Positions 1-5,703 of a DNA stretch of 6,125 nt are shown one piece after another. The DNA lies in the NCBI GenBank assembly GCA_028293465.1, contig JAQGOT010000343.1:1-6125 (forward strand), read 5' to 3'. The notes beneath the pieces are model-generated. The model was not told where the DNA came from. It was given only the letters and a program-made list of their open reading frames with translations, and did no database searches. Numbering within the stretch: the stretch's first letter is position 1; each line of letters starts with the position of its first letter. Both the position numbers and the translations under genes were made by a program. Source of the DNA: Pedosphaera sp. Its GTDB lineage: Bacteria > Verrucomicrobiota > Verrucomicrobiia > Limisphaerales > Pedosphaeraceae.

Positions 1-726
1 GTCGGTCCGGGCACAAACGCGCTCCGATTCCAACAACTGACGCAACCCTGATTGGAACGCTTCCCGATCCATCTCGGACTTCAGCCGCCGGGCGAGCGGG
101 GAAAAAAATGGCGGGTGCGGAATGCAGGCACCCATGTCCAACGCCAGCCGTTCGAGGCCATCCGAGATGCCCGCGATGAAATCGAAGCTGCCGCGAAACT
201 GTCCCATCTGGAAGGAGCGGGCGGCTGACGCGGAGGTGACGAACTCGGTCTGCCCCACAAATTCCCCCTGGGTGGGCCAGGTGACGGCCCCGATGATTCC
301 GCCGCGGGAAACGGACCAGCAACCGTCCCCGACCTGGAAGAAAAGCGAGATTTCCGGATGAACGATGGCCACCAGCAACGTGGCGGCGAAGTCCTGCAAT
401 GGAACGCGCCGTTCTTCGGCCAGTTGGAGCAGAAACCGTTGCTGCTCCTGAATCATCAGCTTGCCGTCCAGACGATCATACGCCGCCATGGCCTGCGCCG
501 GATTGGGATGAAGGTTCAGTTCACGGGCGAAGTAGTTGATCGCCCCTTCCGCCACGAGGTAGGCAGCCTCCTCCGCGAAGCGGGCCGAGCCGGCACCATC
601 TGACAGCGCGCAGATGACCACATTTTTTTCCGGCCCGACGAGCCGGAGCGTGCTCCAATCCTGGCAGGGTAGACTGTTTGCCAGGTGAGCCGACCCTCGG
701 ACGGAGGCATTCGCGAACTTCCACAT
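1..726 (-). CDS. PP2C-family protein phosphatase, TerY-P type (3' end cut by window edge)
   Basis: Translating the minus strand from the ATG at 724-726 gives 242 uninterrupted codons to position 1, so the gene continues to the left. The family consists of metal-dependent Ser/Thr phosphatases that remove phosphate from protein targets in the cytosol. Visible family marks, in order: a CQD triplet at residues 21-23 after a conserved G-S-x-H (11-14), the first metal-binding block SDGAGS (42-47, Asp43), a GDG block (133-135), a W-P-x-x-GEF segment (150-156), and the second metal block ISDGLER (187-193, Asp189). The last residues, R-T-D (240-242), look like the start of the family's final D-D-x-T metal motif, so probably only a short tail is missing. 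The start is 4 bases past the stop of the vWA gene, implying co-transcription and probably coupled translation. The acidic metal ligands seen are intact, so I expect an active enzyme. A kinase gene further left is expected but not visible. Confidence 0.87.
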   Translation of the reverse strand, partial: MWKFANASVRGSAHLANSLPCQDWSTLRLVGPEKNVVICALSDGAGSARFAEEAAYLVAEGAINYFARELNLHPNPAQAMAAYDRLDGKLMIQEQQRFLLQLAEERRVPLQDFAATLLVAIVHPEISLFFQVGDGCWSVSRGGIIGAVTWPTQGEFVGQTEFVTSASAARSFQMGQFRGSFDFIAGISDGLERLALDMGACIPHPPFFSPLARRLKSEMDREAFQSGLRQLLESERVCARTD

Positions 727-730
727 CAGG

Positions 731-1420
731 CTAAACGTTCACCGTGGCCCAGCCCGTGATGGCCGGCAGACTGAGGCCGGTGGTTCCGGGGTTGGCCGAG
801 GAAACGGTTCGGAGCGACGAGGAAAGCCAGGAGAACAAGCCCTCGAAATCCAGGCCCTTCAACTGAATGGCCGGGCGGTTGGGGGGACAAAGCTCGTTGA
901 GTTTTCCCTGGTCGGCCTCGTTCACCGCGACCCCAAAGAACATCAATTTCTTATCTGCTTCCCCCTCGTGCACGAGCCCAACCGCCTCGCGCCAGAATTG
1001 GGTATCATAATCGGTGGGTTCTCCATCGGTGACGAGGAAGAGCCAGGGACGAAAATAACTGACGCCCGCCGCCCGGTATTTGCGCTTCCTTTTTTCGAGC
1101 AGTTCGCAGGCACGGATGACCGCTTCGCCCATCGGCGTCTTGCCGCCGGCTTCAAAGCGGGGCGGCATGAAGGCGGACGGGCTGACAAAGTCCTGCACGG
1201 TTTGCACCCCATCCCCGAAGGTGATCACGGCCGCCTCGACGCGCTTGCTCGCGAGCCGGCTGCTCGTCAGATCGTGGGCGAACAGTTCCACGCCCAGATT
1301 CAAGAAATCAATGGCGGCTCCCCGCATTGAGCTGGAGATGTCCAGAACGAGGACGCACGGGCACCTGGGCTCCGGATTGTCAACAAATTCAACGTCAATG
1401 AAAGGCAACTGGTCGCTCAT
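731..1420 (-). CDS. terY: TerY-like von Willebrand factor A domain protein
   Basis: This 229-residue protein is almost entirely one vWA domain with no signal peptide or membrane segment, so it should be cytosolic. The metal-ion-dependent adhesion site (MIDAS) is complete: D27-x-S29-x-S31 in VLDISSSM, T95 in GGKTPMGEA, and D132 in VTDGEPTD. The overall pattern (LDISSSM, FGDGVQTVQDF, GGKTPMG, FRPWLFLVTDGEPTD, a Ser-rich tail ending in a GWATV segment) matches the stand-alone TerY family found in tellurite/stress clusters and in TerY-P signalling triads. In that setting the vWA protein is thought to act as a metal-dependent scaffold for a PP2C phosphatase and a kinase. The phosphatase follows directly, 4 bases downstream. 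No TerD/TerC-type tellurite gene is present in the window, so a tellurite role is not implied. The ATG at 1418-1420 has no clear Shine-Dalgarno sequence but begins just before the conserved domain. The upstream 40 bases are AT-rich, fitting a promoter. Confidence 0.88.
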   Translation of the reverse strand: MSDQLPFIDVEFVDNPEPRCPCVLVLDISSSMRGAAIDFLNLGVELFAHDLTSSRLASKRVEAAVITFGDGVQTVQDFVSPSAFMPPRFEAGGKTPMGEAVIRACELLEKRKRKYRAAGVSYFRPWLFLVTDGEPTDYDTQFWREAVGLVHEGEADKKLMFFGVAVNEADQGKLNELCPPNRPAIQLKGLDFEGLFSWLSSSLRTVSSANPGTTGLSLPAITGWATVNV

Positions 1421-1479
1421 GGCATATTCGATTTAGTTACTATTATTAAGCCCTATTCGTCACACCCCACAATCGAACT

Positions 1480-1508
1480 GAATCGCGCGAGGCCAGGCTG
1501 CGCGAATC
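1480..1508. repeat. Imperfect inverted repeat upstream of the vWA gene
   Basis: The arms GAATCGCGC (1480-1488) and GCGCGAATC (1500-1508) are reverse complements at 8 of 9 positions and are separated by 11 bases. The repeat lies 60-88 bases upstream of the vWA start, the range of a regulator-binding site. It could also form a hairpin in any transcript crossing the spacer. It has no following T-run, so it is not a standard terminator. Confidence 0.45.
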
Positions 1509-1575
1509 TCCGCAAAACCTTCACAGAGTTCGCGTCACCTTCTATTCAGCAGCACTCTCCTCGGGACGGCATTGT

Positions 1576-1601
1576 CCCACTTTGAGGCAATCACCCACTT
1601 T
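1576..1601. repeat. Short direct repeat CCCACTTT, possible relic of a mobile-element end
   Basis: CCCACTTT occurs at 1576-1583 and again at 1594-1601, 18 bases start to start, the first copy preceded by TGT. Multiple short terminal repeats beginning with TG are typical of some insertion-sequence ends (for example the IS21 family), but no transposase or opposite end is visible. The mobile-element reading is therefore speculative; the repeat itself is seen directly. Confidence 0.3.
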
Positions 1602-1780
1602 TGGCGGTGCTGCTACGCTTGATAAGCAAGAGCGATGCCTGATAAAGGAGAGGATCCTACAGAAGGCACCCGCCGCCCGGGAATCATGGGTAGAGCAGGA
1701 GAATGGAGCGTGGAACGCGGAGGATTGCACCGGGGCAGGACCAACTTCAACCTCCCGGACCAAGGCAAAACCGAGGCGGG

Positions 1781-2998
1781 CTAATGCCCTCCCAGACGGA
1801 CTTTAAAGCCTTCTTTGTGCAGGCGCTGGTGGAGGGAGGCGATGTGTTGGGCATCGCGCGTTTCGACGATGCAGCGGACGACCACCGTGCTGATGTCGCC
1901 GTCACCAAACGCGCGGTCATGAGCGATGTCCATGATACTGGCGCCTTCGTCGGCGATCAAAGCGGCGAACGCAGCCAGCCCGCCCGGCCGGTCGCTGATG
2001 GTGGTCACGAACTGGCAAAGCCGCCCATCCGTGACGAGTCCGCGTTCGAGAATTCGGCCAAGGATGGTGGTGTCGATGTTGCCGCCGCAAAGGGGCAGCA
2101 CCACCTTGAGTCCGGCCAGTTCGGGAACGAGACCGGCCAGACAGGCGGCGAGCGGCGCCGCGCCGGCGCCTTCCACGACGGCCTTCTCCAATTCCACAAG
2201 GCGCAGGATGGCCAGCGCGATGTCCCGTTCCCGAACGATGACAGTGTGATCGACGAACTGACGGGCCAATTGGAGCGCGTTCTCGCCCACCTGGGAAACG
2301 GCGAGGCCGTCGGCGAGCGTTGGCTTGGTGGGAAACAAGACGGGTTTTCCAGCCTTCAGCGCGGCCACGTAGCTGGCGGCGTGTTCCGGCTCGACGCCGA
2401 TGACGATCACTTTTGGCTTGAGCGTCTTGATGGCGAGCGCCACCCCGGCGATCAGGCCGGCCCCGCCGATCGGTACAATGATCGCATCCAGGTCGGGCAC
2501 TTGCTCCACGATTTCCAGGCCGAGCGTCCCCTGCCCTGCGATCACCGCCGGGTCGTCAAAGCCGTGGATCAGCGTCAACCCCTGATCCTGTCCGAGTTGC
2601 GTGGCATGTTGCCGGGCTTCCTCGTAGTTGCTCCCTTGAAGAATGATATTGGCACCCATCTGCCGGCAGTTAACCACCTTGGTGAGCGGGGCCGAGCGGG
2701 GCATGACCACGGTGACGGGGATTCCGAGCAGTTTGCTGTGGTAGGCCACTCCGAGGGCATGATTGCCCGCCGAGGCCGCGATCACGCCACGGTGTTTTTG
2801 TTCCGGCGTGAGAAGCAGGAGTTTGTTGCAGGCACCGCGTTCCTTGAAACTGCCGGTGCGTTGGAGGTATTCGAGCTTGCAATGAATGTCCAGTCCAGTG
2901 GCCAAGGACAACGGCACCGAGGCCGGACAGGGTGAATGGATTACCTTGCCTTTGATTCGCTCCGCGGCGGCGGTGATGTCAGAGAATTGTACAGGCAT
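1781..2998 (-). CDS. ilvA: Threonine ammonia-lyase with ACT domain (medium form)
   Basis: This PLP enzyme deaminates L-threonine to 2-oxobutanoate and ammonia, the committed step to isoleucine (related enzymes also use serine). The 405-residue protein has a fold-type II PLP domain at about 1-320. Lys52 in TGSFKERGA is the Schiff-base lysine, SAGNHA (76-81) is the substrate/cofactor loop, GGAG (178-181) is the phosphate-binding glycine loop, and LCGGNID (about 303-309) lies near the pyridine ring. A single ACT domain follows at about 327-405, opening with FVTTISDRPGG. The length and one ACT domain fit the medium form rather than the long two-domain biosynthetic enzyme or ACT-less catabolic TdcB. 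ACT domains usually bind an amino acid allosterically, so feedback control is likely but not provable here. The ATG at 2996-2998 lacks a Shine-Dalgarno but sits at the normal N-terminus. No other branched-chain gene is adjacent. Confidence 0.93.
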   Translation of the reverse strand: MPVQFSDITAAAERIKGKVIHSPCPASVPLSLATGLDIHCKLEYLQRTGSFKERGACNKLLLLTPEQKHRGVIAASAGNHALGVAYHSKLLGIPVTVVMPRSAPLTKVVNCRQMGANIILQGSNYEEARQHATQLGQDQGLTLIHGFDDPAVIAGQGTLGLEIVEQVPDLDAIIVPIGGAGLIAGVALAIKTLKPKVIVIGVEPEHAASYVAALKAGKPVLFPTKPTLADGLAVSQVGENALQLARQFVDHTVIVRERDIALAILRLVELEKAVVEGAGAAPLAACLAGLVPELAGLKVVLPLCGGNIDTTILGRILERGLVTDGRLCQFVTTISDRPGGLAAFAALIADEGASIMDIAHDRAFGDGDISTVVVRCIVETRDAQHIASLHQRLHKEGFKVRLGGH

Positions 2999-3050
2999 TC
3001 GCGTGATGAATGAGAGCCATGGCAGTCAGTTGCCTTGAGCTTCAGCCCCG

Positions 3051-3070
3051 AACCCGGCGCGAACCGGGTT
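3051..3070. repeat. Perfect 7-bp hairpin in the ilvA leader region
   Basis: AACCCGG (3051-3057) and CCGGGTT (3064-3070) are exact reverse complements around a 6-base loop. The hairpin lies 53-72 bases upstream of the ilvA start and also downstream of the 78-residue gene, both on the minus strand. On that strand it is followed by CGGGGCTGAAG, not by a T-run, so an intrinsic terminator is unlikely. It may be a leader structure, an operator or simply stabilise the 3' end of the upstream message. Confidence 0.5.
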
Positions 3071-3097
3071 GAGGAACCGTTTGGTTACCGATTTACG

Positions 3098-3126
3098 GCA
3101 ATAAAAACTTTGGGGCGGACTGGCAA
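3098..3126 (-). promoter_or_regulatory. Candidate promoter for ilvA
   Basis: On the minus strand TTGCCA (3121-3126, 5 of 6 to TTGACA) is followed after 17 bases by TATTGC (3098-3103, only 3 of 6 to TATAAT). Spacing is ideal but the -10 box is poor. Transcription would start near 3091 and give a leader of about 90 bases carrying the hairpin at 3051-3070. Confidence 0.25.
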
Positions 3127-3188
3127 TCCCGAAAGCAGGTGGCCAACCCGTTCAGAAGCGAAGACAGAACTATCCGATCAATTCGCCT

Positions 3189-3425
3189 TCAGGCTTTAAC
3201 CTTGGCGAGGCGATCGTTTTTGACCAGTTTGCCACCGTTATTCTTCAGATAATCCTGGACCATCTGAATGCGTCCCAAGCTGGTGGGAACGCGTTTCTGG
3301 CTTTGAATGAGGCGGTAATGGGTCAGTGTCTTCCCTACTTCCATGATTTCCACATGGCCCTTTTCTGTTTTCCACAGTTGCCCTTTTTGCAAAGGAGGGA
3401 GAGCGCTTGATTTGGTTAACTTCAT
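3189..3425 (-). CDS. Small basic protein of unknown function (78 aa)
   Basis: I do not recognise a named family. The product is lysine-rich, has no cysteine, no signal peptide and no hydrophobic stretch long enough for a membrane helix, so it should be a soluble cytosolic protein. The middle (QLWKTEKGHVEIMEVGKTL, residues 16-34) alternates polar and hydrophobic residues like short beta strands. The part from THYRLIQSQKRVP (35-47) to GRIQMVQDYLKNNGGKLVK (51-69) looks like a strand followed by an amphipathic helix, with a basic tail. That pattern is coherent protein sequence rather than a random frame, and no open frame of comparable quality overlaps it. The ATG at 3423-3425 is the first in frame and no strong Shine-Dalgarno precedes it. 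It lies 190 bases upstream of ilvA on the same strand but is probably a separate unit. A nucleic-acid-binding role is possible from charge alone; this is speculation. Confidence 0.68.
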   Translation of the reverse strand: MKLTKSSALPPLQKGQLWKTEKGHVEIMEVGKTLTHYRLIQSQKRVPTSLGRIQMVQDYLKNNGGKLVKNDRLAKVKA

Positions 3426-3481
3426 ATCATCTAAAAATTCAATCCAACGTAGTTTACCCCGGATTCCCTTTATAAGACAGC

Positions 3482-3500
3482 TTTATTCATGATTTATTCA
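3482..3500. repeat. Helically phased direct repeat upstream of the 78-aa gene
   Basis: TTTATTCA occurs at 3482-3489 and 3493-3500, 11 bases start to start, about one turn of DNA. On the minus strand it reads TGAATAAA-TCA-TGAATAAA, 57-75 bases upstream of the 78-residue protein's start. A TATAAA at about 3470-3475 on that strand could be its -10 box. Repeats on the same helix face often bind regulator dimers, but the site is AT-rich and may be chance. Confidence 0.35.
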
Positions 3501-3501
3501 A

Positions 3502-3605
3502 ACCGGGCTCAAACTTCATCCTGCCCCGGCCATTCCTCGTCCTAAATGCTCAGGTATCATGTTCTTACTGCCATTTCAAACAGCGATGAGGACCGGGCTC
3601 GAACT
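3502..3605. repeat. Pair of 14-bp direct repeats in the divergent spacer
   Basis: ACCGGGCTCAAACT (3502-3515) recurs as ACCGGGCTCGAACT (3592-3605), 13 of 14 identical and 90 bases apart, in the spacer between the 78-residue gene (minus) and the SPW-repeat gene (plus). Nothing coding is seen between the copies. They may be regulator sites shared by the two divergent genes or the footprint of an old duplication or insertion. Confidence 0.45.
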
Positions 3606-3670
3606 GAAGACAACCGGCCAAGGTTGCGATCTGACGCTCCCTTTCTCCCCGTGGTGCGGGTGGGTCTTAT

Positions 3671-3687
3671 CCCCATTTGAAACGGGG
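3671..3687. promoter_or_regulatory. Near-perfect palindrome before the SPW-repeat gene, possible operator
   Basis: CCCCATTTGAAACGGGG is symmetric about its central G at 3679, with 7 of 8 base pairs matching (the single mismatch is A3675 with C3683). It ends 23 bases before the start codon at 3711. The position suits an operator over the promoter or a small 5'-leader hairpin (CCCC/GGGG stem). I find no good -35/-10 pair here to decide between them. Confidence 0.4.
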
Positions 3688-3710
3688 TCCTTCACAATGA
3701 CGTTTGGGGT

Positions 3711-4094
3711 ATGAAGACTATACCAACAAATGTACATGGGATACTCGATTATATCATCGGTATCGCATTACTGTTCGCTCCGAACCTCTTCGGATTTGCC
3801 AATCTGGGAGGAGCGCCGGTGGCGGTGGCAAGGTGGGTCGGCATCATCGTGCTCATTCAGGCTTTGTTTACCAACTATGAGTTGGGACTGTTCAAGGTGC
3901 TGCCCATGCGGACGCATCTGATGATGGACTATATCCTTTCCATTTTCCTGGCGATTTCACCCTGGCTGTTTCGCTTCAATACTCAACCCGGCAACGTTTG
4001 GCTGCCTCACGTCATCGTGGGGATTGTGGCGTTCTTGCTGGCCTTGATGACGCAGACCGAACCACGGCGTGTGCCAGTGCGTACGGCGGCTTGA
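3711..4094 (+). CDS. SPW-repeat small integral membrane protein
   Basis: This 127-residue protein belongs to the SPW-repeat family, small bacterial inner-membrane proteins of unknown biochemical role. It shows two tandem units, each a pair of membrane helices: helices at about 11-31 and 38-57 in unit one, 71-88 and 97-113 in unit two. Each unit opens with the family's histidine-containing start (VHGILDY at 8-14; THLMMDY at 68-74). The second keeps the hallmark S-P-W (83-85, AISPWLFRF), while the first has A-P-N (23-25, LFAPNLFGF) in the same place, so one copy has diverged. The linker TNYELGLFKVLPM (54-66) and the WLPH before the last helix are also family-typical. The short basic C-tail is probably cytoplasmic. 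The start codon is preceded by a GGGG only 1 base away, not a proper ribosome site. It stands alone: divergent from the 78-residue gene and convergent with the transporter. Confidence 0.88.
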   Translation: MKTIPTNVHGILDYIIGIALLFAPNLFGFANLGGAPVAVARWVGIIVLIQALFTNYELGLFKVLPMRTHLMMDYILSIFLAISPWLFRFNTQPGNVWLPHVIVGIVAFLLALMTQTEPRRVPVRTAA

Positions 4095-4155
4095 GGTTGA
4101 CGGCGCATACCAGGCGAAGCCCTCGGGGGCGCCAAGAGCCAAGGACAATTAGTGG

Positions 4156-4186
4156 GGACACAGGCGGACGGGGAAGTCGCTTGTCC
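4156..4186. repeat. Imperfect hairpin in the convergent spacer
   Basis: GGACA (4156-4160) pairs with TGTCC (4182-4186), and inside them GCGGAC (4164-4169) pairs with GTCGC (4176-4180) apart from one bulged G, around a GGGGAA loop. It lies between the stops of the SPW gene (plus) and the transporter (minus), where a two-way terminator would be useful, but neither side has a clear T-run. A REP-like palindrome is an alternative. A further GGACA lies at 4143-4147. Confidence 0.35.
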
Positions 4187-4198
4187 ACCGCCATTTGA

Positions 4199-5575
4199 TC
4201 AGGATGGCTGGGCGGCGGCGGCTTCCTTTTCCGTGTTCCCGGTGCCTTGAATGAAGGTGTCACCTTTATAGCGCATGGCCACAAAGATGAAGGCAACGGA
4301 AGCGACGAACATCAGGGCGGCAAAGAACAGGTAATAATTGGGCCCCGTCAAACTGGCGGTGCCATCCGGCTTCTGGATAAAGCGGTTGACCGCCGCAGTG
4401 AAAAGGTTCCCCGCAGAGTTCGTGGCCAGGAAGAAGGACATGATCATCGACTTCATCTTCTTGGGGGCTTGGGTGTAGGAGAATTCCAGACCCGTGGCGT
4501 AAACCATGATTTCGGACGCCATTAGGAACGTATAGGCCAGTAGTTGCCAAGCCATGGTCGGTTTGAAGCCGGCCCCGATCCGGGCTTCAATCCAGGCTGG
4601 CACCAGGAACGACGCGACGGCGAAAAAGAAACCGATCGACATCTTGCGGAGCGGCGTGAGCGGAAAGAATTTATTGAGCGCCGGGTAGATCACATACGTG
4701 AAAAGCGGGATGTAGATCAGGATCAGGATGGGATTGGCGGCCTGAATTTGCTCCGGTTGCCAATCGTGGCCGAACAGATGGAGGTTCATGTTTTTGGCCT
4801 GCTCGACCCAGGCGGAGCTTGATTGGTCGTAGAGGGACCAAAAGAGGGCGATGAAAACATAAATGGGCAGCAGGTTGGCGAGCGCTTTGAGGCCGTCGCG
4901 GCTAAAAATTTCCTCGACGAATTTCTTGCCGCTGGGAGGGATGTGAACGAATTTTTTGCGGCCCAGCCAGAAAATCCAGGTGGCGATCAACATCAGCAAA
5001 CCGGGGGTGCCAAAAGCGACATGGGGGCCGTAGCGTTTTAACAGGACCGGTATCAAAAGCATGGAAATCGCCGACCCCAGGTTGATGGAAAAGTAAAACC
5101 AGCTATAGACCCGGCCAAGCAAATGCTGATTCAGCAGACCGAATTGGTCACCCACGTTGGCTGAGACGCACGGTTTGATGCCGCCGGAACCGATCGCGAT
5201 CAAGCCGAGGCCAATCCCCAGTCCGAGCCGCGTGTCGTTGATGGCGAGTGCCAGGTGACCCAGGCAATAGACGATGGACAGGCTCATGATCGTCATGTAC
5301 CGCCCGAGGAATGCATCGGCAACAATCGCGCCGAGCAGCGGGAAAAAGTAAGCCGAAGCCACGAAGAGGTGGAACCATTGCCGCGCCTGGGGATCGGTCA
5401 TGTGATCCGCCTGGCCGTTCGCATTCAGAAGATACTGGGTCATGAACACCACCAGAATGGCGCGCATGCCGTAAAAGCTGAAACGTTCCGCGGCCTCGTT
5501 GCCCACGATGTAGGGCACGCCGGGCGGCATTGTTGTCGTCTGGATCGGCGTGGTCAGGTATTTGGTGTTCGCCAT
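4199..5575 (-). CDS. POT/PTR2-family proton-coupled peptide transporter
   Basis: This 458-residue inner-membrane protein belongs to the major facilitator superfamily, proton-dependent oligopeptide transporters, which import di- and tripeptides with protons. The proton/peptide-site motif is intact: E27-x-x-E30-R31-F32 followed by SFYGMR. Other marks are GSGGIKPCVSANVGDQF (129-145) with Lys134, the PTR2 signature FYFSINLGS (160-168), FWSLYDQSSSAW (245-256) in helix 7, Asn281-Pro282 at helix 8, and ASEIMVYATGLEFSYTQAP (353-371) with the conserved helix-10 glutamate Glu355. I count about 12 membrane helices. The link between the two six-helix bundles (about 205-232) is too short for the extra helix pair HA/HB present in most bacterial members, which also explains the short length. 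The ATG at 5573-5575 has no clear Shine-Dalgarno, but the first helix starts about 20 residues later as expected. The gene is divergent from the aldolase gene. The substrate could be peptides or another POT cargo. Confidence 0.93.
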   Translation of the reverse strand: MANTKYLTTPIQTTTMPPGVPYIVGNEAAERFSFYGMRAILVVFMTQYLLNANGQADHMTDPQARQWFHLFVASAYFFPLLGAIVADAFLGRYMTIMSLSIVYCLGHLALAINDTRLGLGIGLGLIAIGSGGIKPCVSANVGDQFGLLNQHLLGRVYSWFYFSINLGSAISMLLIPVLLKRYGPHVAFGTPGLLMLIATWIFWLGRKKFVHIPPSGKKFVEEIFSRDGLKALANLLPIYVFIALFWSLYDQSSSAWVEQAKNMNLHLFGHDWQPEQIQAANPILILIYIPLFTYVIYPALNKFFPLTPLRKMSIGFFFAVASFLVPAWIEARIGAGFKPTMAWQLLAYTFLMASEIMVYATGLEFSYTQAPKKMKSMIMSFFLATNSAGNLFTAAVNRFIQKPDGTASLTGPNYYLFFAALMFVASVAFIFVAMRYKGDTFIQGTGNTEKEAAAAQPS

Positions 5576-5657
5576 GCGATTTAGATAGCTGGATTATTCG
5601 TCGGCGGCAGCGTGAGCCCTGGTTCTCTGGCCGGCGCTCAGTGCCACTGCCATAAGT

Positions 5658-5685
5658 TTGCATTAAAACCGGCTTGGAATACAAT
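5658..5685 (+). promoter_or_regulatory. Candidate promoter for the aldolase gene
   Basis: TTGCAT (5658-5663) is followed after 16 bases by TACAAT (5680-5685), 5 of 6 to the -10 consensus. The -35 match is limited to TTG. Transcription would begin near 5692, leaving a leader of only about a dozen bases that still contains the ribosome-binding site. The 128-base spacer 5576-5703 must also carry the transporter promoter on the other strand, which I cannot pinpoint. Confidence 0.4.
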
Positions 5686-5692
5686 GCTTGAT

Positions 5693-5698
5693 AAGGAG
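5693..5698 (+). promoter_or_regulatory. Strong Shine-Dalgarno site of the aldolase gene
   Basis: AAGGAG lies 5 bases before the ATG at 5704-5706, near-ideal spacing, and fixes that start. It stands out because the other starts in this window lack a good site, which suggests that the aldolase is efficiently translated. Confidence 0.8.
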
Positions 5699-5703
5699 AA
5701 GAT

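Larger units (their letters stand above)
1421..1780. other. Gene-poor spacer between vWA and ilvA genes
   Basis: No convincing gene lies here. Short open frames exist on both strands (for example plus 1582-1806 and minus 1542-1763), but they have no recognisable motifs, no family resemblance and no good ribosome-binding site, and the plus one runs into the 3' end of ilvA. The part next to the vWA gene (about 1421-1455) is AT-rich, unlike its surroundings, and probably holds that gene's promoter, although I cannot pick convincing -35/-10 boxes. The rest contains an inverted repeat at 1480-1508 and a direct repeat at 1576-1601, listed separately. An AAGGAG at about 1648 is not followed by a start codon at usable distance. 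The ilvA gene reads into this spacer from the right; I see no GC hairpin plus T-run to stop it. Confidence 0.6.

Noticed and set aside
122..710. Several short open frames on both strands at the left edge
   Set aside because: All overlap the PP2C-like minus-strand frame, which is continuous from 726 to 1 and carries ordered family motifs.
731..1420. Tellurite-resistance operon
   Set aside because: Only a TerY-like vWA gene is present, with no TerB, TerC, TerD or TerZ type gene in the window; the phosphatase neighbour points to the signalling triad instead.
968..1436. Plus-strand frames of about 120 codons over the vWA gene
   Set aside because: They are antisense to a domain with a complete MIDAS and have no recognisable content.
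1582..1806. Small plus-strand frame in the 1421-1780 spacer as a real gene
   Set aside because: No usable ribosome site before its start, no coherent protein pattern, and it ends inside the 3' end of ilvA on the opposite strand.
1703..2935. 410-codon open frame on the plus strand
   Set aside because: It lies antisense over nearly all of ilvA, whose PLP and ACT motifs are unmistakable. The frame is compositionally Asp/Gly/His/Arg-rich with no domain, as expected from a GC-rich reverse strand.
3592..3605. tRNA-like T-loop (AGTTCGAGCC on the minus strand)
   Set aside because: No flanking 5-bp T-stem, acceptor stem or anticodon arm can be built around it, so it is not a tRNA gene or a clear tRNA fragment.
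4112..4136. GCCC-TCGG-GGGC mini-hairpin as terminator of the SPW gene
   Set aside because: The stem is only 4 bp and no T-run follows.
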